Source: Fuscovulum ytuae
Lineage (GTDB): Bacteria > Pseudomonadota > Alphaproteobacteria > Rhodobacterales > Rhodobacteraceae
Length of the DNA stretch: 64,000 nucleotides
NCBI RefSeq assembly: GCF_029953595.1
Contig: NZ_CP124535.1
Span: 2,016,001 to 2,080,000 of the forward strand
Direction of reading: 5' to 3'
Both the position numbers and the translations under genes were made by a program. Positions 1 to 9,121 of this stretch are shown here, piece by piece (within the stretch, counting starts at the first letter, position 1; every line of letters begins with the position of its first letter). The notes beneath the pieces were generated by a model, which ran no database searches, was not told the DNA's origin, and was given only the letters and a program-made list of their open reading frames with translations.

Positions 1-645
1 GAGCTGCCGGATGCGCCACTCTTCCTGATGGCCAACGAATTCTTCGATGCCCTCCCGATCCGGCAATTCACCCGCGCCGGGGATGGCTGGGCCGAAACCG
101 TGGTTGGGCTGGCGGGCGATCGGCTGGCGCTTGGCAAAAGCGCCCCCGCCCCGCTGGCCGCCCTGTCCCACCGTCTGGCCGATACCGCCGAAGGCGATAT
201 CGTCGAGCTATGCCCCGCCGCCGCCCCCATCACCCAACAGATCGGCGCGCGCATCGCCGCCCATGGCGGCGCGGCCCTGATCATCGACTATGGCGATTGG
301 CGGTCCAAAGGGGACACGTTTCAGGCGCTGAAGGACCACCGTTTCACCGACCCGCTTGCCGAACCGGGCGAGGCCGATCTGACCGCCCATGTGGATTTCG
401 AGGCGCTGGCCATGGCCGCCGCCCCAGCCCGTGCCAGCCGCATGATCCCGCAGGGCGTGCTTTTGGAGCGGCTGGGGATCGGCGCGCGGGCCGAACGTCT
501 GGCGCGCGGGCTGACGGGGGCAGCGCTGCAATCTCACCTTGCCGCGCATCGCCGCTTGACCGAGGCCACCGAAATGGGTTCGCTGTTCAAGGCGCTGGCC
601 CTTTACCCTTCCGCTTTCCCGCCCCCGCCCGGATTTGATGCGTAA
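1..645 (+). CDS. midA: MidA/NDUFAF7-family SAM-dependent methyltransferase, C-terminal part
   Basis: The reading frame is open from base 1, so the start codon and the N-terminal SAM-binding half lie upstream of the window; 214 codons plus stop are present. The segment ANEFFDALPIRQF near the start of the visible part is the conserved signature of the MidA/NDUFAF7 family, followed by IIDYGDW, also typical. Members of this family are protein arginine methyltransferases; the mitochondrial member acts on a complex I subunit. The bacterial substrate is not shown here. The gene stops 2 bases before the pgeF start, so the two are probably co-transcribed, an arrangement I know from related genomes where lgt usually lies upstream (outside this window). 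Confidence 0.9.
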   Translation, partial: ELPDAPLFLMANEFFDALPIRQFTRAGDGWAETVVGLAGDRLALGKSAPAPLAALSHRLADTAEGDIVELCPAAAPITQQIGARIAAHGGAALIIDYGDWRSKGDTFQALKDHRFTDPLAEPGEADLTAHVDFEALAMAAAPARASRMIPQGVLLERLGIGARAERLARGLTGAALQSHLAAHRRLTEATEMGSLFKALALYPSAFPPPPGFDA

Positions 646-647
646 TC

Positions 648-1397
648 ATGCTTGAAAAGATCACCTCCGACGCTCTGCCCGTGCATCACGGATTCTTCAC
701 CCGCAAGGGGGGGGCCTCGTCCGGCATCTTTGCCGGGTTGAACTGCGGCCCCGGATCGTCGGATCAGGCCGAGGTGGTGGCGATCAACCGCGCCCGCGTG
801 GCCGAGGCGATGGGGGTGGGGCCGGATCACCTGATTTCTATCCATCAGGTGCATTCCCCCGATGTGATCCATGTCACCGCGCCCCTCACGGAACGCCCCC
901 GCGCCGATGCAATGGTGACGGCAACGCCGGGCCTTGCGCTGGGGGTTCTGACCGCCGATTGCCAGCCTGTCCTTTTCGCCGATCCCAAGGCCGGGGTGAT
1001 CGGCGCGGCCCATGCCGGATGGCGCGGCACCCGCGACGGGGTGCTGGAGGCGACGGTTGACGCCATGGTGACCCTTGGCGCGCGGCATGACGATATCGTC
1101 GCCGTGATCGGCCCCACGATCAGCCAGCCCTCCTATGAGGTCGGTCCCGAATTCTTTGAAACCTTCACCGATGACGACCGCGACAGCGCCCGCTTCTTCA
1201 TCGCGGGCCAGAACGGGCGCTATCTGTTTGACCTGCCCGCCTTCGGCCTGTCGCGCCTGCGCGCGGCGGGTGTGGGCCATGCGGAATGGACGCGCCACTG
1301 CACCTATCGCGATTCGGAGCGATTCTTTTCCTACCGCCGCACCACCCATGCGGGTGAAGCGGATTACGGGCGCCTGATCTCGACCATCCGGCTGTGA
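648..1397 (+). CDS. pgeF: Multicopper-polyphenol-oxidase-fold purine nucleoside phosphorylase / peptidoglycan editing factor PgeF (YfiH family)
   Basis: This 249-residue protein has the full YfiH/PgeF layout: QVHS (His69), TADCQPVLF (Cys105) and AAHAGWRG (His122), the His-Cys-His metal and catalytic set of the family. Known members hydrolyse or phosphorolyse purine nucleosides, and PgeF also keeps peptidoglycan precursors correct by removing wrongly incorporated serine. It is predicted to be cytoplasmic with no signal peptide. The ATG follows the midA stop by 2 bases and has the usual family length, so the start is secure. Downstream, 271 bases separate it from a small basic-protein gene; I see no convincing terminator there. 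Confidence 0.92.
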   Translation: MLEKITSDALPVHHGFFTRKGGASSGIFAGLNCGPGSSDQAEVVAINRARVAEAMGVGPDHLISIHQVHSPDVIHVTAPLTERPRADAMVTATPGLALGVLTADCQPVLFADPKAGVIGAAHAGWRGTRDGVLEATVDAMVTLGARHDDIVAVIGPTISQPSYEVGPEFFETFTDDDRDSARFFIAGQNGRYLFDLPAFGLSRLRAAGVGHAEWTRHCTYRDSERFFSYRRTTHAGEADYGRLISTIRL

Positions 1398-1668
1398 TTG
1401 CGGCGACAATCCGGCAAGCGGCTGCCACGGCATTGTCGCATTTGTGGAAACAACCACGCCCGATTGTTGCGATATTGGAAACACGATAAAAGATTCAATG
1501 CCTTAGCAGCCCACCTTTGGCATGGCAAAGCCGCCATAATTGGCCACCCATCCCCGCCACCCGACCCGCATTTTCTGCGTCATCAGCCCAAACCCTGCCG
1601 CAAACCGAGGGCAAATTTACCTCAACAGGGCAGCAGAGCCCGACACCCATCACGGACGGAGAGGGACG

Positions 1669-1821
1669 ATGAAAAAGGAACGCCGCTGGTTGAAATCGGT
1701 GATCGCCGCCAGCCTTGAGCCGATGCCGAACCTGCCTTGGCAGCGCAACACCCGCCGCCGCCCCGAGGCGGTGAAGGCCGCCGCCACCCCCGCCAAACCG
1801 CGCGCCATCGCCGCGCGCTAA
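1669..1821 (+). CDS. Small basic protein (50 aa), conserved-type hypothetical
   Basis: The ATG is preceded by a strong Shine-Dalgarno sequence (GGAGAGGG, about 4 bases upstream) and the frame encodes 50 residues beginning MKKERRWLKSVIAAS and ending in an Ala/Lys/Arg-rich tail. There are only three acidic residues against more than a dozen Lys/Arg, so it is strongly basic and may bind nucleic acid or membrane surfaces, but this is inference. A longer in-frame extension upstream lacks a good start. I remember similar short MKKERRWLKS proteins in Rhodobacteraceae genomes but know no function. It ends 17 bases before a perfect hairpin terminator. Confidence 0.6.
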   Translation: MKKERRWLKSVIAASLEPMPNLPWQRNTRRRPEAVKAAATPAKPRAIAAR

Positions 1822-1838
1822 TCCCGCACGACATGCAA

Positions 1839-1865
1839 AAAGGCCGGGCACCCTGCCCGGCCTTT
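1839..1865. terminator. Bidirectional intrinsic terminator
   Basis: A perfect 12-bp stem (AAAGGCCGGGCA with its complement) closes a 3-base CCC loop between two convergent genes. Read on the minus strand it is followed by five T, so it should end the Lrp-type gene well; on the plus strand the T run is short but it can serve the small basic-protein gene. Confidence 0.8.
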
Positions 1866-1884
1866 GCCAATCCCGAACCCAGCC

Positions 1885-2385
1885 TCAGGCGCTGCGCGCC
1901 AACCGCGCCTCTAGCACGTCAAAGGGAACGCCCGGCTGATCCTTGGCGCAGCGGATCACAAGCGAGGTCTTCACCGTCGCCACATTTTCGGCCTTCAACA
2001 ACTCGCCCGTCAGAAAGCTCTGGAAGGATGACAGGTCGGGGGCCACGCATTTCAGGATGAAGTCGATCTCGCCGTTCAGCATATGGCATTCGCGCACAAG
2101 CGGCCAGTTCCGGCAGCGTTCTTCAAAAGCCGACAGGTCGGCCTCGGCCTGGCTTTGCAGGCGGACCATGGCGAAAACCTGCACCTCGAACCCCAGTTCG
2201 CGCGCGTCGATATCGGCGTGATAGCCCTTGATATAGCCCGCCTCTTCCAGCGTGCGCACCCGCCGCAGACAAGGCGGGGCCGAGATGCCCACCCGCTTGG
2301 CCAGTTCCACATTCGTCATCCGCCCATCGGCCTGCAATTCGGCAAGGATGTGACGATCGATCGGGTCAAGCTTCGATCCGGCCAT
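1885..2385 (-). CDS. Lrp/AsnC-family transcriptional regulator
   Basis: The 166-residue protein has the standard two-domain layout: an N-terminal winged helix-turn-helix (about residues 6-66, with LDPIDRHILAELQADGRM and VGISAPPCLRRVRTLEEAGYI split over the helices) and a C-terminal RAM/AsnC effector domain (about 75-150). Such proteins form octameric or dimeric feast/famine regulators that sense amino acids. The gene is divergent from trxB with 225 bases between starts. That spacer contains an AT-rich inverted repeat at 2501-2515, so autoregulation and control of trxB are possible but unproven. The effector cannot be named from sequence alone. Confidence 0.93.
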   Translation of the reverse strand: MAGSKLDPIDRHILAELQADGRMTNVELAKRVGISAPPCLRRVRTLEEAGYIKGYHADIDARELGFEVQVFAMVRLQSQAEADLSAFEERCRNWPLVRECHMLNGEIDFILKCVAPDLSSFQSFLTGELLKAENVATVKTSLVIRCAKDQPGVPFDVLEARLARSA

Positions 2386-2411
2386 GGCGCGAGGTTCCCT
2401 TCTTCCGGTCT

Positions 2412-2440
2412 ATTATCGCATACCGGATTGACCGTGTAGA
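2412..2440 (-). promoter_or_regulatory. Candidate sigma-70 promoter for the Lrp-type gene
   Basis: Read on the minus strand: -35 TCTACA (4/6 to TTGACA), a 17-base spacer and -10 GATAAT (5/6 to TATAAT). The -10 lies 27 bases from the start codon, which would give a leader of about 20 bases. Confidence 0.4.
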
Positions 2441-2598
2441 TAGGCCCGCCACGCCCTGCGCGCAATATTGTTTCAACGATGCGCAAGAAAAAATCGCCTT
2501 CGTTTCAAACAAACGATCAAAATCCGCGCAAACCGGCCATGCCCCGCGCACCCTTCCCCCCGCGCTGCGCTTTGCCTATATCGTGGGGCCAATCGTGA

Positions 2599-3549
<951 letters not shown>

Positions 3550-3552
3550 GCC

Positions 3553-3625
3553 GGAAATTTCTGACGCAGAAATTTCCCCGGAATTTGACACAAATTCCGG
3601 CCCCGTTTTCTGTATCAGAAAACGG
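3553..3625. repeat. Array of three tandem perfect hairpins downstream of trxB
   Basis: Three consecutive palindromes fill this stretch: 3553-3577 (11-bp stem GGAAATTTCTG, loop ACG), 3578-3600 (10-bp stem CCGGAATTTG, loop ACA) and 3603-3625 (10-bp stem CCGTTTTCTG, loop TAT). All have 3-base loops, no mismatches, and are spaced by 0-2 bases. They are AT-richer than the surroundings. The first may terminate trxB, but three in a row suggest a dispersed palindromic repeat family, with relatives at 19943-19965 and 21584-21626. The rest of the 315-base gap to the sulfate gene (3626-3864) shows no gene and no promoter I can defend. Confidence 0.85.
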
Positions 3626-3864
3626 CGCGGTTTCTGGGTAACGATGCGCTGATCTGGGCGCAGGGCAAAGGGCGAAACACCCTCCACCCCTCGACCCAGC
3701 CTCTGGAACAGCGTTCCATCCCGCGCGGAAAGCGCGGCATTTCTGCCCTATTCGCCTGCGTTAACCCTTGTTTGCTGGAAATCCGTTCGCCAAAGGCGTA
3801 AAGCGCGCCGCGACAGGCGGGGCCGTTCCCGCCCCGCGCGTATCGCACCAGAGGCCCGTTTCGC

Positions 3865-5571
3865 ATGACGCTTTCCAATACCGCCCCTATTCCCGAACTC
3901 TATATCTCGCATGAGTCTGCGCTGAAGATGAAACACGAGGCGGCGGCGCTGCCCTCATGGGACCTGACCCCGCGTCAGATCTGCGATCTGGAGCTTTTGA
4001 TGAATGGGGGCTTCCATCCCCTCAAGGGTTTCCAGTCCGAAGCCGATTACAACGGCACCGTGGAAAACATGCGCACCGCCGATGGCACGCTTTGGCCGAT
4101 CCCGGTGACACTCGATGTGTCACAGGCCTTTGCCGATAAGGTGGAACCCGGTCAGGACATCGCGCTGCGCGATCAGGAAGGCGTCATCCTTGCGATCCTG
4201 TCGATCAGCGACAAATGGGTGCCCAACAAGGCACGTGAGGCGGAATTGGTTTTCGGCGCGGATGACCTTGCCCATCCTGCGGTGAACTATCTGCACAACG
4301 TGGCAGGGCCCGTCTATCTGGGCGGCCCGATCATCGGCATCCAGCAGCCCGTGCATTACGATTTCCGCGCCCGCCGCGACACGCCGAATGAGTTGCGCGC
4401 CTTCTTCCGCAAGATGGGCTGGCGCCGCATCGTGGCCTTCCAGACCCGCAACCCGCTGCACCGCGCGCATCAGGAACTCACCTTCCGCGCCGCGAAAGAG
4501 GCCGAAGCCAATCTTCTGATCCATCCGGTCGTTGGCATGACAAAGCCCGGCGACGTGGACCATTTCACCCGTGTCCGCTGCTATGAGGCGGTGCTGGACA
4601 AATACCCCACCTCCACCACCCACCTAAGCTTGCTGAACCTTGCCATGCGCATGGCCGGCCCGCGCGAGGCGGTCTGGCACGCCATCATCCGCAAGAACCA
4701 CGGCCTGACCCATTTCATCGTGGGCCGCGATCACGCAGGCCCCGGCAAGAACTCTCAAGGCAAGGATTTCTACGATCCCTATGCCGCGCAGGAACTTGTG
4801 GCGCAGCATCAAAAGGAAATCGGCATCGAAATGGTCGATTTCAAACAGATGGTCTTTGTGCAGGAAAAGGCCCAATATTATCCGGTGGATGAAGTTCCGG
4901 CAGGGTCCACCGTGCTGGACATTTCCGGCACCGAATTGCGCCGCCGCCTGCGCGAAGGGCTGGAGATTCCGGACTGGTTCTCGTTCCCCGAAGTGGTCAA
5001 AGAGTTGCGCCGCACCTCGCCGCCCCGGTCCAAGCAGGGCTTTACCGTGTTCTTCACCGGCCTCTCCGGTTCGGGCAAATCCACCATCGCCAACGCGCTG
5101 ATGGTCAAGCTGATGGAAATGGGCGGGCGCCCGGTCACGCTTTTGGATGGCGACGTGGTCCGCAAGCACCTGTCGTCTGAGCTGGGCTTCAGCAAGGAGC
5201 ACCGCGACATCAACATCCGCCGCATCGGCTATGTTGCAAGCGAGATCACCAAGAACGGCGGGATCGCCATCTGCGCCCCGATCGCGCCCTATACCGCCAC
5301 GCGGCGGGCCGTGCGCGAGATGATCGAAGCCTTTGGCGCCTTCATCGAGGTGCATGTGGCAACCAGCATCGAGGAATGCGAAAAGCGCGACCGCAAGGGG
5401 CTTTATAAGCTCGCCCGTGAAGGCAAGATCAAGGAATTCACCGGGATTTCCGACCCCTACGAAGCGCCCGACGCGCCCGAATTGCGGGTGGATACCGAAG
5501 GCACCGACGTCGATTACTGCGCCCAGCAGGTGATCCTGAAGCTGGAAGCGATGGGTCTGATCAAGGCGTGA
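3865..5571 (+). CDS. cysC: Bifunctional sulfate adenylyltransferase / adenylylsulfate kinase (Sat-CysC fusion)
   Basis: The 568-residue protein joins two sulfate-activation enzymes. Residues 1 to about 388 are a Sat-type ATP sulfurylase, with QTRNPLHRAH (193-202) and GRDHAGPGKN forming the ATP/sulfate site. Residues about 390-568 are APS kinase, with P-loop GLSGSGKST (399-407), DGDVVRKHL and GFSKEHRDINIRR. Together they make APS and then PAPS from sulfate and ATP. This makes the heterodimeric CysDN type unnecessary. Both halves keep their catalytic motifs, so both activities are expected. PAPS also feeds sulfotransferases, one of which lies at 17.0-17.8 kb. A hairpin terminator follows. Confidence 0.95.
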   Translation: MTLSNTAPIPELYISHESALKMKHEAAALPSWDLTPRQICDLELLMNGGFHPLKGFQSEADYNGTVENMRTADGTLWPIPVTLDVSQAFADKVEPGQDIALRDQEGVILAILSISDKWVPNKAREAELVFGADDLAHPAVNYLHNVAGPVYLGGPIIGIQQPVHYDFRARRDTPNELRAFFRKMGWRRIVAFQTRNPLHRAHQELTFRAAKEAEANLLIHPVVGMTKPGDVDHFTRVRCYEAVLDKYPTSTTHLSLLNLAMRMAGPREAVWHAIIRKNHGLTHFIVGRDHAGPGKNSQGKDFYDPYAAQELVAQHQKEIGIEMVDFKQMVFVQEKAQYYPVDEVPAGSTVLDISGTELRRRLREGLEIPDWFSFPEVVKELRRTSPPRSKQGFTVFFTGLSGSGKSTIANALMVKLMEMGGRPVTLLDGDVVRKHLSSELGFSKEHRDINIRRIGYVASEITKNGGIAICAPIAPYTATRRAVREMIEAFGAFIEVHVATSIEECEKRDRKGLYKLAREGKIKEFTGISDPYEAPDAPELRVDTEGTDVDYCAQQVILKLEAMGLIKA

Positions 5572-5611
5572 TGGCAAGCGGCGGGGTTCACCCCGCCTCG
5601 GCCCAAGAGAC

Positions 5612-5639
5612 AAAGGCCCTGCCCTCTGGCGGGGCCTTT
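5612..5639 (+). terminator. Intrinsic terminator after sat-cysC
   Basis: A 12-bp stem beginning AAAGGCCC with one T-G pair closes a CTCT loop about 40 bases after the stop. The T run is short (TTT). Confidence 0.6.
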
Positions 5640-5653
5640 CGCGTTCAGACGGC

Positions 5654-6274
5654 CTAGCGTTCCGTCGCGCCCTTACCTGCCATGATCTTCGCGCGAAACC
5701 CTGCGATCCGCCGGACCCGCGTCTCGGCCCCCTTGGCCCCATTCAGGTTGATGACATAACTTCTTTGACGCCCCGGTGTCAGCGCGTGGAAGGCCTCGGC
5801 AAGCTCTGGGTCCATAGCCAACGCCTCCACCAATTCATCGGGCAAGATGATATCGTCTGCGGCCTTGGGCATGCGTCGCCCGGCTGCGGCATGACCCATC
5901 GCCTCGTTCAGATAGGCCCGGATCACAGGAGCCAGCGCCGCGACCCGTGACGCATCGGTAAAGCGGATCATGTCAGGATGGCGCGTGTTCGGCCCTTGCC
6001 GTTCCAGAATCTGATCGGGATCCGTCATCAACCCCGCCTCAAAGAAGTTCAGCCGGAAGTCACCCCGCAAGGCCCCGATCAGCACCACATTCCGCCCGGC
6101 ATGGACATAGCAGGGATGGCCCCATTTCACCGTCTCTTCCAACCCTGCGGCAAGGCAAAGCTGTCGCAGCGCAGCCACGCCCGAACCCCAGCGCAGGGCA
6201 GAACAGTCCGCCGTATCAAAGCGCGCGCAACGCCCGCAGCCTTTGGCGAAATAGTCCTCAATCTCGGTGATCAT
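5654..6274 (-). CDS. YdeI/OmpD-associated family protein (DUF1801-type N-terminus)
   Basis: The 206-residue protein matches the YdeI family. The N-terminal part (about 25-120, with TVKWGHPCYVHAGRNVVLIG) is the DUF1801/YdhG-like fold, and the C-terminal part (about 140-206, LVEALAMDPELAEAFHALTPGRQRSY) is the YdeI/OmpD-associated tail with a basic end. Family members are linked to stress or bacteriocin protection in enterobacteria, but the biochemical role is unknown. Unusual are several Cys near the start (CGRC at about 13-16). It runs on the same strand as the DUF1150-hsp20 group but 40 bases downstream, so it may be read through from it. Confidence 0.8.
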   Translation of the reverse strand: MITEIEDYFAKGCGRCARFDTADCSALRWGSGVAALRQLCLAAGLEETVKWGHPCYVHAGRNVVLIGALRGDFRLNFFEAGLMTDPDQILERQGPNTRHPDMIRFTDASRVAALAPVIRAYLNEAMGHAAAGRRMPKAADDIILPDELVEALAMDPELAEAFHALTPGRQRSYVINLNGAKGAETRVRRIAGFRAKIMAGKGATER

Positions 6275-6313
6275 ACGCCACCCGTAGGGGGGGGGTACAC
6301 CCCGCAGCCCCCT

Positions 6314-6544
6314 TCAATGCACGTTCACCGGCGCCAGATCATTCTGCCGCGCCAGTGCGAAGGCCAGCGCGCGATCCTTGACCAGCGCCAGCCGGTCGCC
6401 ACCTGCCGCATCATGCAGCGCATAGATCGTCTGCAAACCGCCCGCATGGGCCTGCACCTCGGCGGGCAGGTCGGCCACCTTCACGGGGCGAACATAGACG
6501 ATCCGCGCACCGCCTTCAGGGAAACCTTCGAATTTCACATCCAT
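6314..6544 (-). CDS. DUF1150 family protein
   Basis: A 76-residue acidic protein whose pattern (ARIVYVRPVKVADLP, then ALHDAAGGDRLALVKDRALAF) matches DUF1150, a small alphaproteobacterial family regularly encoded just after an Hsp20 gene. It starts 9 bases after the hsp20 stop on the same strand, so both should be on the same heat-shock transcript. No catalytic residues are recognisable. The constant association suggests a partner or regulator of the small heat-shock protein, which is inference. Confidence 0.85.
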   Translation of the reverse strand: MDVKFEGFPEGGARIVYVRPVKVADLPAEVQAHAGGLQTIYALHDAAGGDRLALVKDRALAFALARQNDLAPVNVH

Positions 6545-6553
6545 GGCACTTCC

Positions 6554-6976
6554 TCACTTCCGACCGGGACGCGAACTGATGGCGATGGTCTGCACGACCG
6601 TTTCGGGGATCGCCCGTTTCAGGTCGATATGCAAAAGCCCATGCTCCATGCTGGCCCCCGCCACCTCGACCCCATCAGCAAGGACAAAACTGCGCTGAAA
6701 GGCGCGGCTTGCGATGCCGCGATGCAGATAGACCCGCTCGCCCACTTCTTCGGCCTGACGACCGCGCACGACAAGCTGTCGATCCTCGACCGTGATGGCC
6801 AGATCATCCTCGCGGAACCCTGCTACAGCCAGCGTGATGCGGTACGCGTTTTCCGAAGTCGCCTCGATATTGAACGGCGGATAGCCTTCCGAGGATTTGG
6901 CGGTGCGTTCCACCAGACGTTCCAGCTGTTCAAAGCCCAGCAGGAAAGGATGGGTGCCAAAGGTTAGTTTCGTCAT
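6554..6976 (-). CDS. Hsp20/alpha-crystallin small heat-shock protein
   Basis: This 140-residue protein has an alpha-crystallin domain at about residues 33-125 (YPPFNIEATSENAYRITLAV, then EVGERVYLHRGIASRAFQRSF), the IbpA-type pattern in which the YLHRGI segment precedes the last strands. Small heat-shock proteins hold unfolding proteins in a refoldable state without ATP. The gene lies 66 bases behind a sigma-32-like promoter on the same strand, and is followed by DUF1150. The short N-terminal arm (about 30 residues) and the basic tail are normal for the class A bacterial proteins. Confidence 0.93.
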   Translation of the reverse strand: MTKLTFGTHPFLLGFEQLERLVERTAKSSEGYPPFNIEATSENAYRITLAVAGFREDDLAITVEDRQLVVRGRQAEEVGERVYLHRGIASRAFQRSFVLADGVEVAGASMEHGLLHIDLKRAIPETVVQTIAISSRPGRK

Positions 6977-7042
6977 CGGTCATGCCCTTCGTCAAAGCGA
7001 CATTCCCGGCGGCCCCGGTCACGGCAACCGCCAGCCCCTGAA

Positions 7043-7071
7043 ATATGGGGCGCGCATTGCAGGGCTGCAAG
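7043..7071 (-). promoter_or_regulatory. Sigma-32 (RpoH)-type heat-shock promoter for hsp20-DUF1150
   Basis: Minus strand: -35 CTTGCAG (7065-7071), a 14-base spacer, -10 CCCCATAT (7043-7050). This closely fits the known RpoH pattern CTTGAAA, 11-16 bases, CCCCATNT. It sits 66 bases before the hsp20 start, which agrees with heat-shock control. Confidence 0.75.
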
Positions 7072-7195
7072 TCCCCCTGATGGGAAGGAAGGATGCGGAT
7101 TTCCGCGTTTTTCAGACAGATTCCTTCCCGCAAGGCCAGAGAATCACTATATTGATGAAAGGGAAGAAGAAGCCACTCACGCCAAAGGCAAGGCC

Positions 7196-7414
7196 ATGAA
7201 CGCGCCCAGCGAAATGAACTTCGAAGACATGCTCCGCGTCCGTCTGGAAGTGCTCAAGCGCGAGCATCGCGATCTTGATGAAGCAATCCATGCACTTGAA
7301 ACCGCCGGGCGGCCCGATCAGTTGACCCTGCGGCGGCTGAAAAAGCAAAAGCTCGCGTTGAAAGACCAGATCGTGAAGCTGGAAGACCAGCTTATCCCCG
7401 ACATCATCGCCTGA
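7196..7414 (+). CDS. YdcH family protein (DUF465)
   Basis: A 72-residue highly charged helical protein. The segment LKREHRDLDEAIHALE, followed by LRRLKKQKLALKDQI, is the DUF465/YdcH pattern: an antiparallel two-helix coiled coil. The function is unknown across the family. It is divergent from hsp20 and shares the intergenic region carrying the heat-shock promoter. A 9-bp hairpin follows the stop codon. Confidence 0.9.
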   Translation: MNAPSEMNFEDMLRVRLEVLKREHRDLDEAIHALETAGRPDQLTLRRLKKQKLALKDQIVKLEDQLIPDIIA

Positions 7415-7420
7415 CAGGGC

Positions 7421-7442
7421 GGATGGGCCGGATGGCCCGTCC
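7421..7442 (+). terminator. Stem-loop after the YdcH gene
   Basis: A 9-bp stem GGATGGGCC with one G-T pair and a GGAT loop starts 7 bases after the stop. There is no T run, so termination would be weak or Rho-assisted. Confidence 0.4.
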
Positions 7443-7497
7443 TACCTTACAACCGAGGCCTTTAGGAGGGGCCATGTGGCCCGTCAGTCCGGCAGGC

Positions 7498-7525
7498 TTG
7501 CCCCCGCGCCCCAATCCTCTATACC
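7498..7525 (+). promoter_or_regulatory. Candidate promoter for purEK
   Basis: TTGCCC (4/6), a 16-base spacer and TATACC (4/6), ending 29 bases before the purE start. It is the best match in the gap; no purine riboswitch or PurR-like palindrome is evident. Confidence 0.4.
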
Positions 7526-7554
7526 CGCCAAAATAACGCAATCCGGGGGCGCGC

Positions 7555-8040
7555 ATGGCCATCGACGTTGGAATCATCATGGGGTCGCAATCCGACTGGG
7601 CCACGATGAAGGAAGCCGCCGCCATCCTTGAAGAGCTTGGCATCACATATGAGGCCAAGATCGTCTCGGCCCATCGCACGCCCGACCGGCTTTGGTCCTA
7701 TGGCAAGACCGCCGCCGAACGGGGGCTGAAGGTCATCATTGCGGGCGCAGGCGGGGCCGCGCATCTGCCGGGCATGATGGCGTCAAAGACCCGCCTCCCC
7801 GTGATCGGCGTTCCGGTTCAGACCAAGGCCCTTTCCGGTGTCGACAGCCTTTATTCCATCGTGCAGATGCCCAAGGGATTTCCGGTGGCCACCATGGCGA
7901 TAGGTGCTGCCGGGGCCACCAATGCAGGGCTGATGGCGGCGGGCATCCTTGCCCTTGCCGACCCTGCGCTGGCCCAGCGCCTGCAGGCGTGGCGTGACGC
8001 GCTTTCTGCCTCTATCCCAGAGGAGCCCTCGGATGACTGA
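7555..8040 (+). CDS. purE: 5-(carboxyamino)imidazole ribonucleotide mutase
   Basis: The 161-residue protein carries the class I PurE signature: [10 protein letters not shown] at residues 5-14, ILEELGI and VSAHRTPDR (the mobile loop with catalytic His), then [12 protein letters not shown]. It rearranges N5-CAIR to CAIR in de novo purine synthesis and works as an octamer in the cytoplasm. Its stop codon overlaps the purK start by 8 bases (ATGACTGA), so the two consecutive pathway enzymes are translationally coupled, with the purK ribosome site GAGGAG inside the purE coding end. Confidence 0.96.
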   Translation: MAIDVGIIMGSQSDWATMKEAAAILEELGITYEAKIVSAHRTPDRLWSYGKTAAERGLKVIIAGAGGAAHLPGMMASKTRLPVIGVPVQTKALSGVDSLYSIVQMPKGFPVATMAIGAAGATNAGLMAAGILALADPALAQRLQAWRDALSASIPEEPSDD

Positions 8041-9100
8041 TCCCCTGCCCATGGGCGCGACCATCGGCATCCTTGGCGGTGGCCAGTTGGGGCGCATGTT
8101 GTCGGTCGCAGCCTCTCGCCTTGGCTTTCGCAGCCATATTTTTGAGCCCAGCGCCAACCCGCCCGCCGCCCATGTGGCAGACCGCGTCACCACCGCCGCC
8201 TATGACGATCTTGCCGCGCTGGCGGCCTTTGCCGCATCGGTCGATGTGGTGACCTATGAGTTCGAGAATATCCCTACCGCCGCACTTGATGTGTTAGAGG
8301 CGACGCATCCCATCCGCCCGAACCGCCGCGCGCTGGCCGTCAGTCAGGACCGCATCGCCGAAAAGGATTTCCTCACCTCGCTCGGCCTGACAACCGCGCC
8401 ATATGCGGCGGTGCAGACGCTTGATGATCTCCGCCAAGCCATCGCCCGGATCGGAACGCCCGCGATCCTGAAAACCACGCGGCTCGGCTATGACGGCAAG
8501 GGGCAGGCCCGCCTGCACAGCCCCGCCGATGCCGAGGTGGCACTGGCCGCCATGCAGGGCGCGCCTGCCGTCCTTGAAGGTTTCATCGATTTCTCCCACG
8601 AGGTTTCCGTCATCGCCGCCCGCGGGGCCGATGGATCGGTCGCCTGCTATGACCCCGGCGAGAATGTCCACAAGGACGGCATTCTTGCCACCACCACCAT
8701 CCCCGCCCGCCTCTCGCCCGGCCAGCGCACGGATGCCATCCTTCTGGCCGCCCGCATCCTCAATGCGCTGGATTATGTGGGCGTCATGGGGGTGGAGCTT
8801 TTTGTCACCTCCTCCGGCCTGATCGTGAACGAAATTGCGCCGCGCGTGCATAATTCCGGCCATTGGACGCAGAATGGCTGCGCGGTGGACCAGTTCGAAC
8901 AGCATATCCGTGCCGTGGCAGGCTGGCCCTTGGGCGACGGGTCGCGCCATTCCGATGTGGTGATGGAAAACCTCATCGGGGATGACATCCTGCGCGTGCC
9001 CGCCATTGCCAAAGAGCGCAACGCAGCACTTCACCTCTATGGCAAGGCCGAGGCGCGGCCGGGCCGCAAGATGGGCCATGTGAACCGGATCGTCGGCTAA
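8033..9100 (+). CDS. purK: 5-(carboxyamino)imidazole ribonucleotide synthase
   Basis: The 355-residue ATP-grasp enzyme starts at the ATG overlapping the purE stop, preceded by GAGGAG. Visible motifs are [13 protein letters not shown] at the N-terminus (preATP-grasp fold), [12 protein letters not shown] in the ATP-grasp, and [15 protein letters not shown] near the C-terminus, the PurK hallmark. It carboxylates AIR with bicarbonate and ATP to give N5-CAIR, which purE then rearranges. A longer in-frame extension into purE exists but has no ribosome site and would duplicate purE coding. Confidence 0.96.
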   Translation: MTDPLPMGATIGILGGGQLGRMLSVAASRLGFRSHIFEPSANPPAAHVADRVTTAAYDDLAALAAFAASVDVVTYEFENIPTAALDVLEATHPIRPNRRALAVSQDRIAEKDFLTSLGLTTAPYAAVQTLDDLRQAIARIGTPAILKTTRLGYDGKGQARLHSPADAEVALAAMQGAPAVLEGFIDFSHEVSVIAARGADGSVACYDPGENVHKDGILATTTIPARLSPGQRTDAILLAARILNALDYVGVMGVELFVTSSGLIVNEIAPRVHNSGHWTQNGCAVDQFEQHIRAVAGWPLGDGSRHSDVVMENLIGDDILRVPAIAKERNAALHLYGKAEARPGRKMGHVNRIVG

Positions 9101-9121
9101 GGCCCCGGACAGGGGCAAGCC

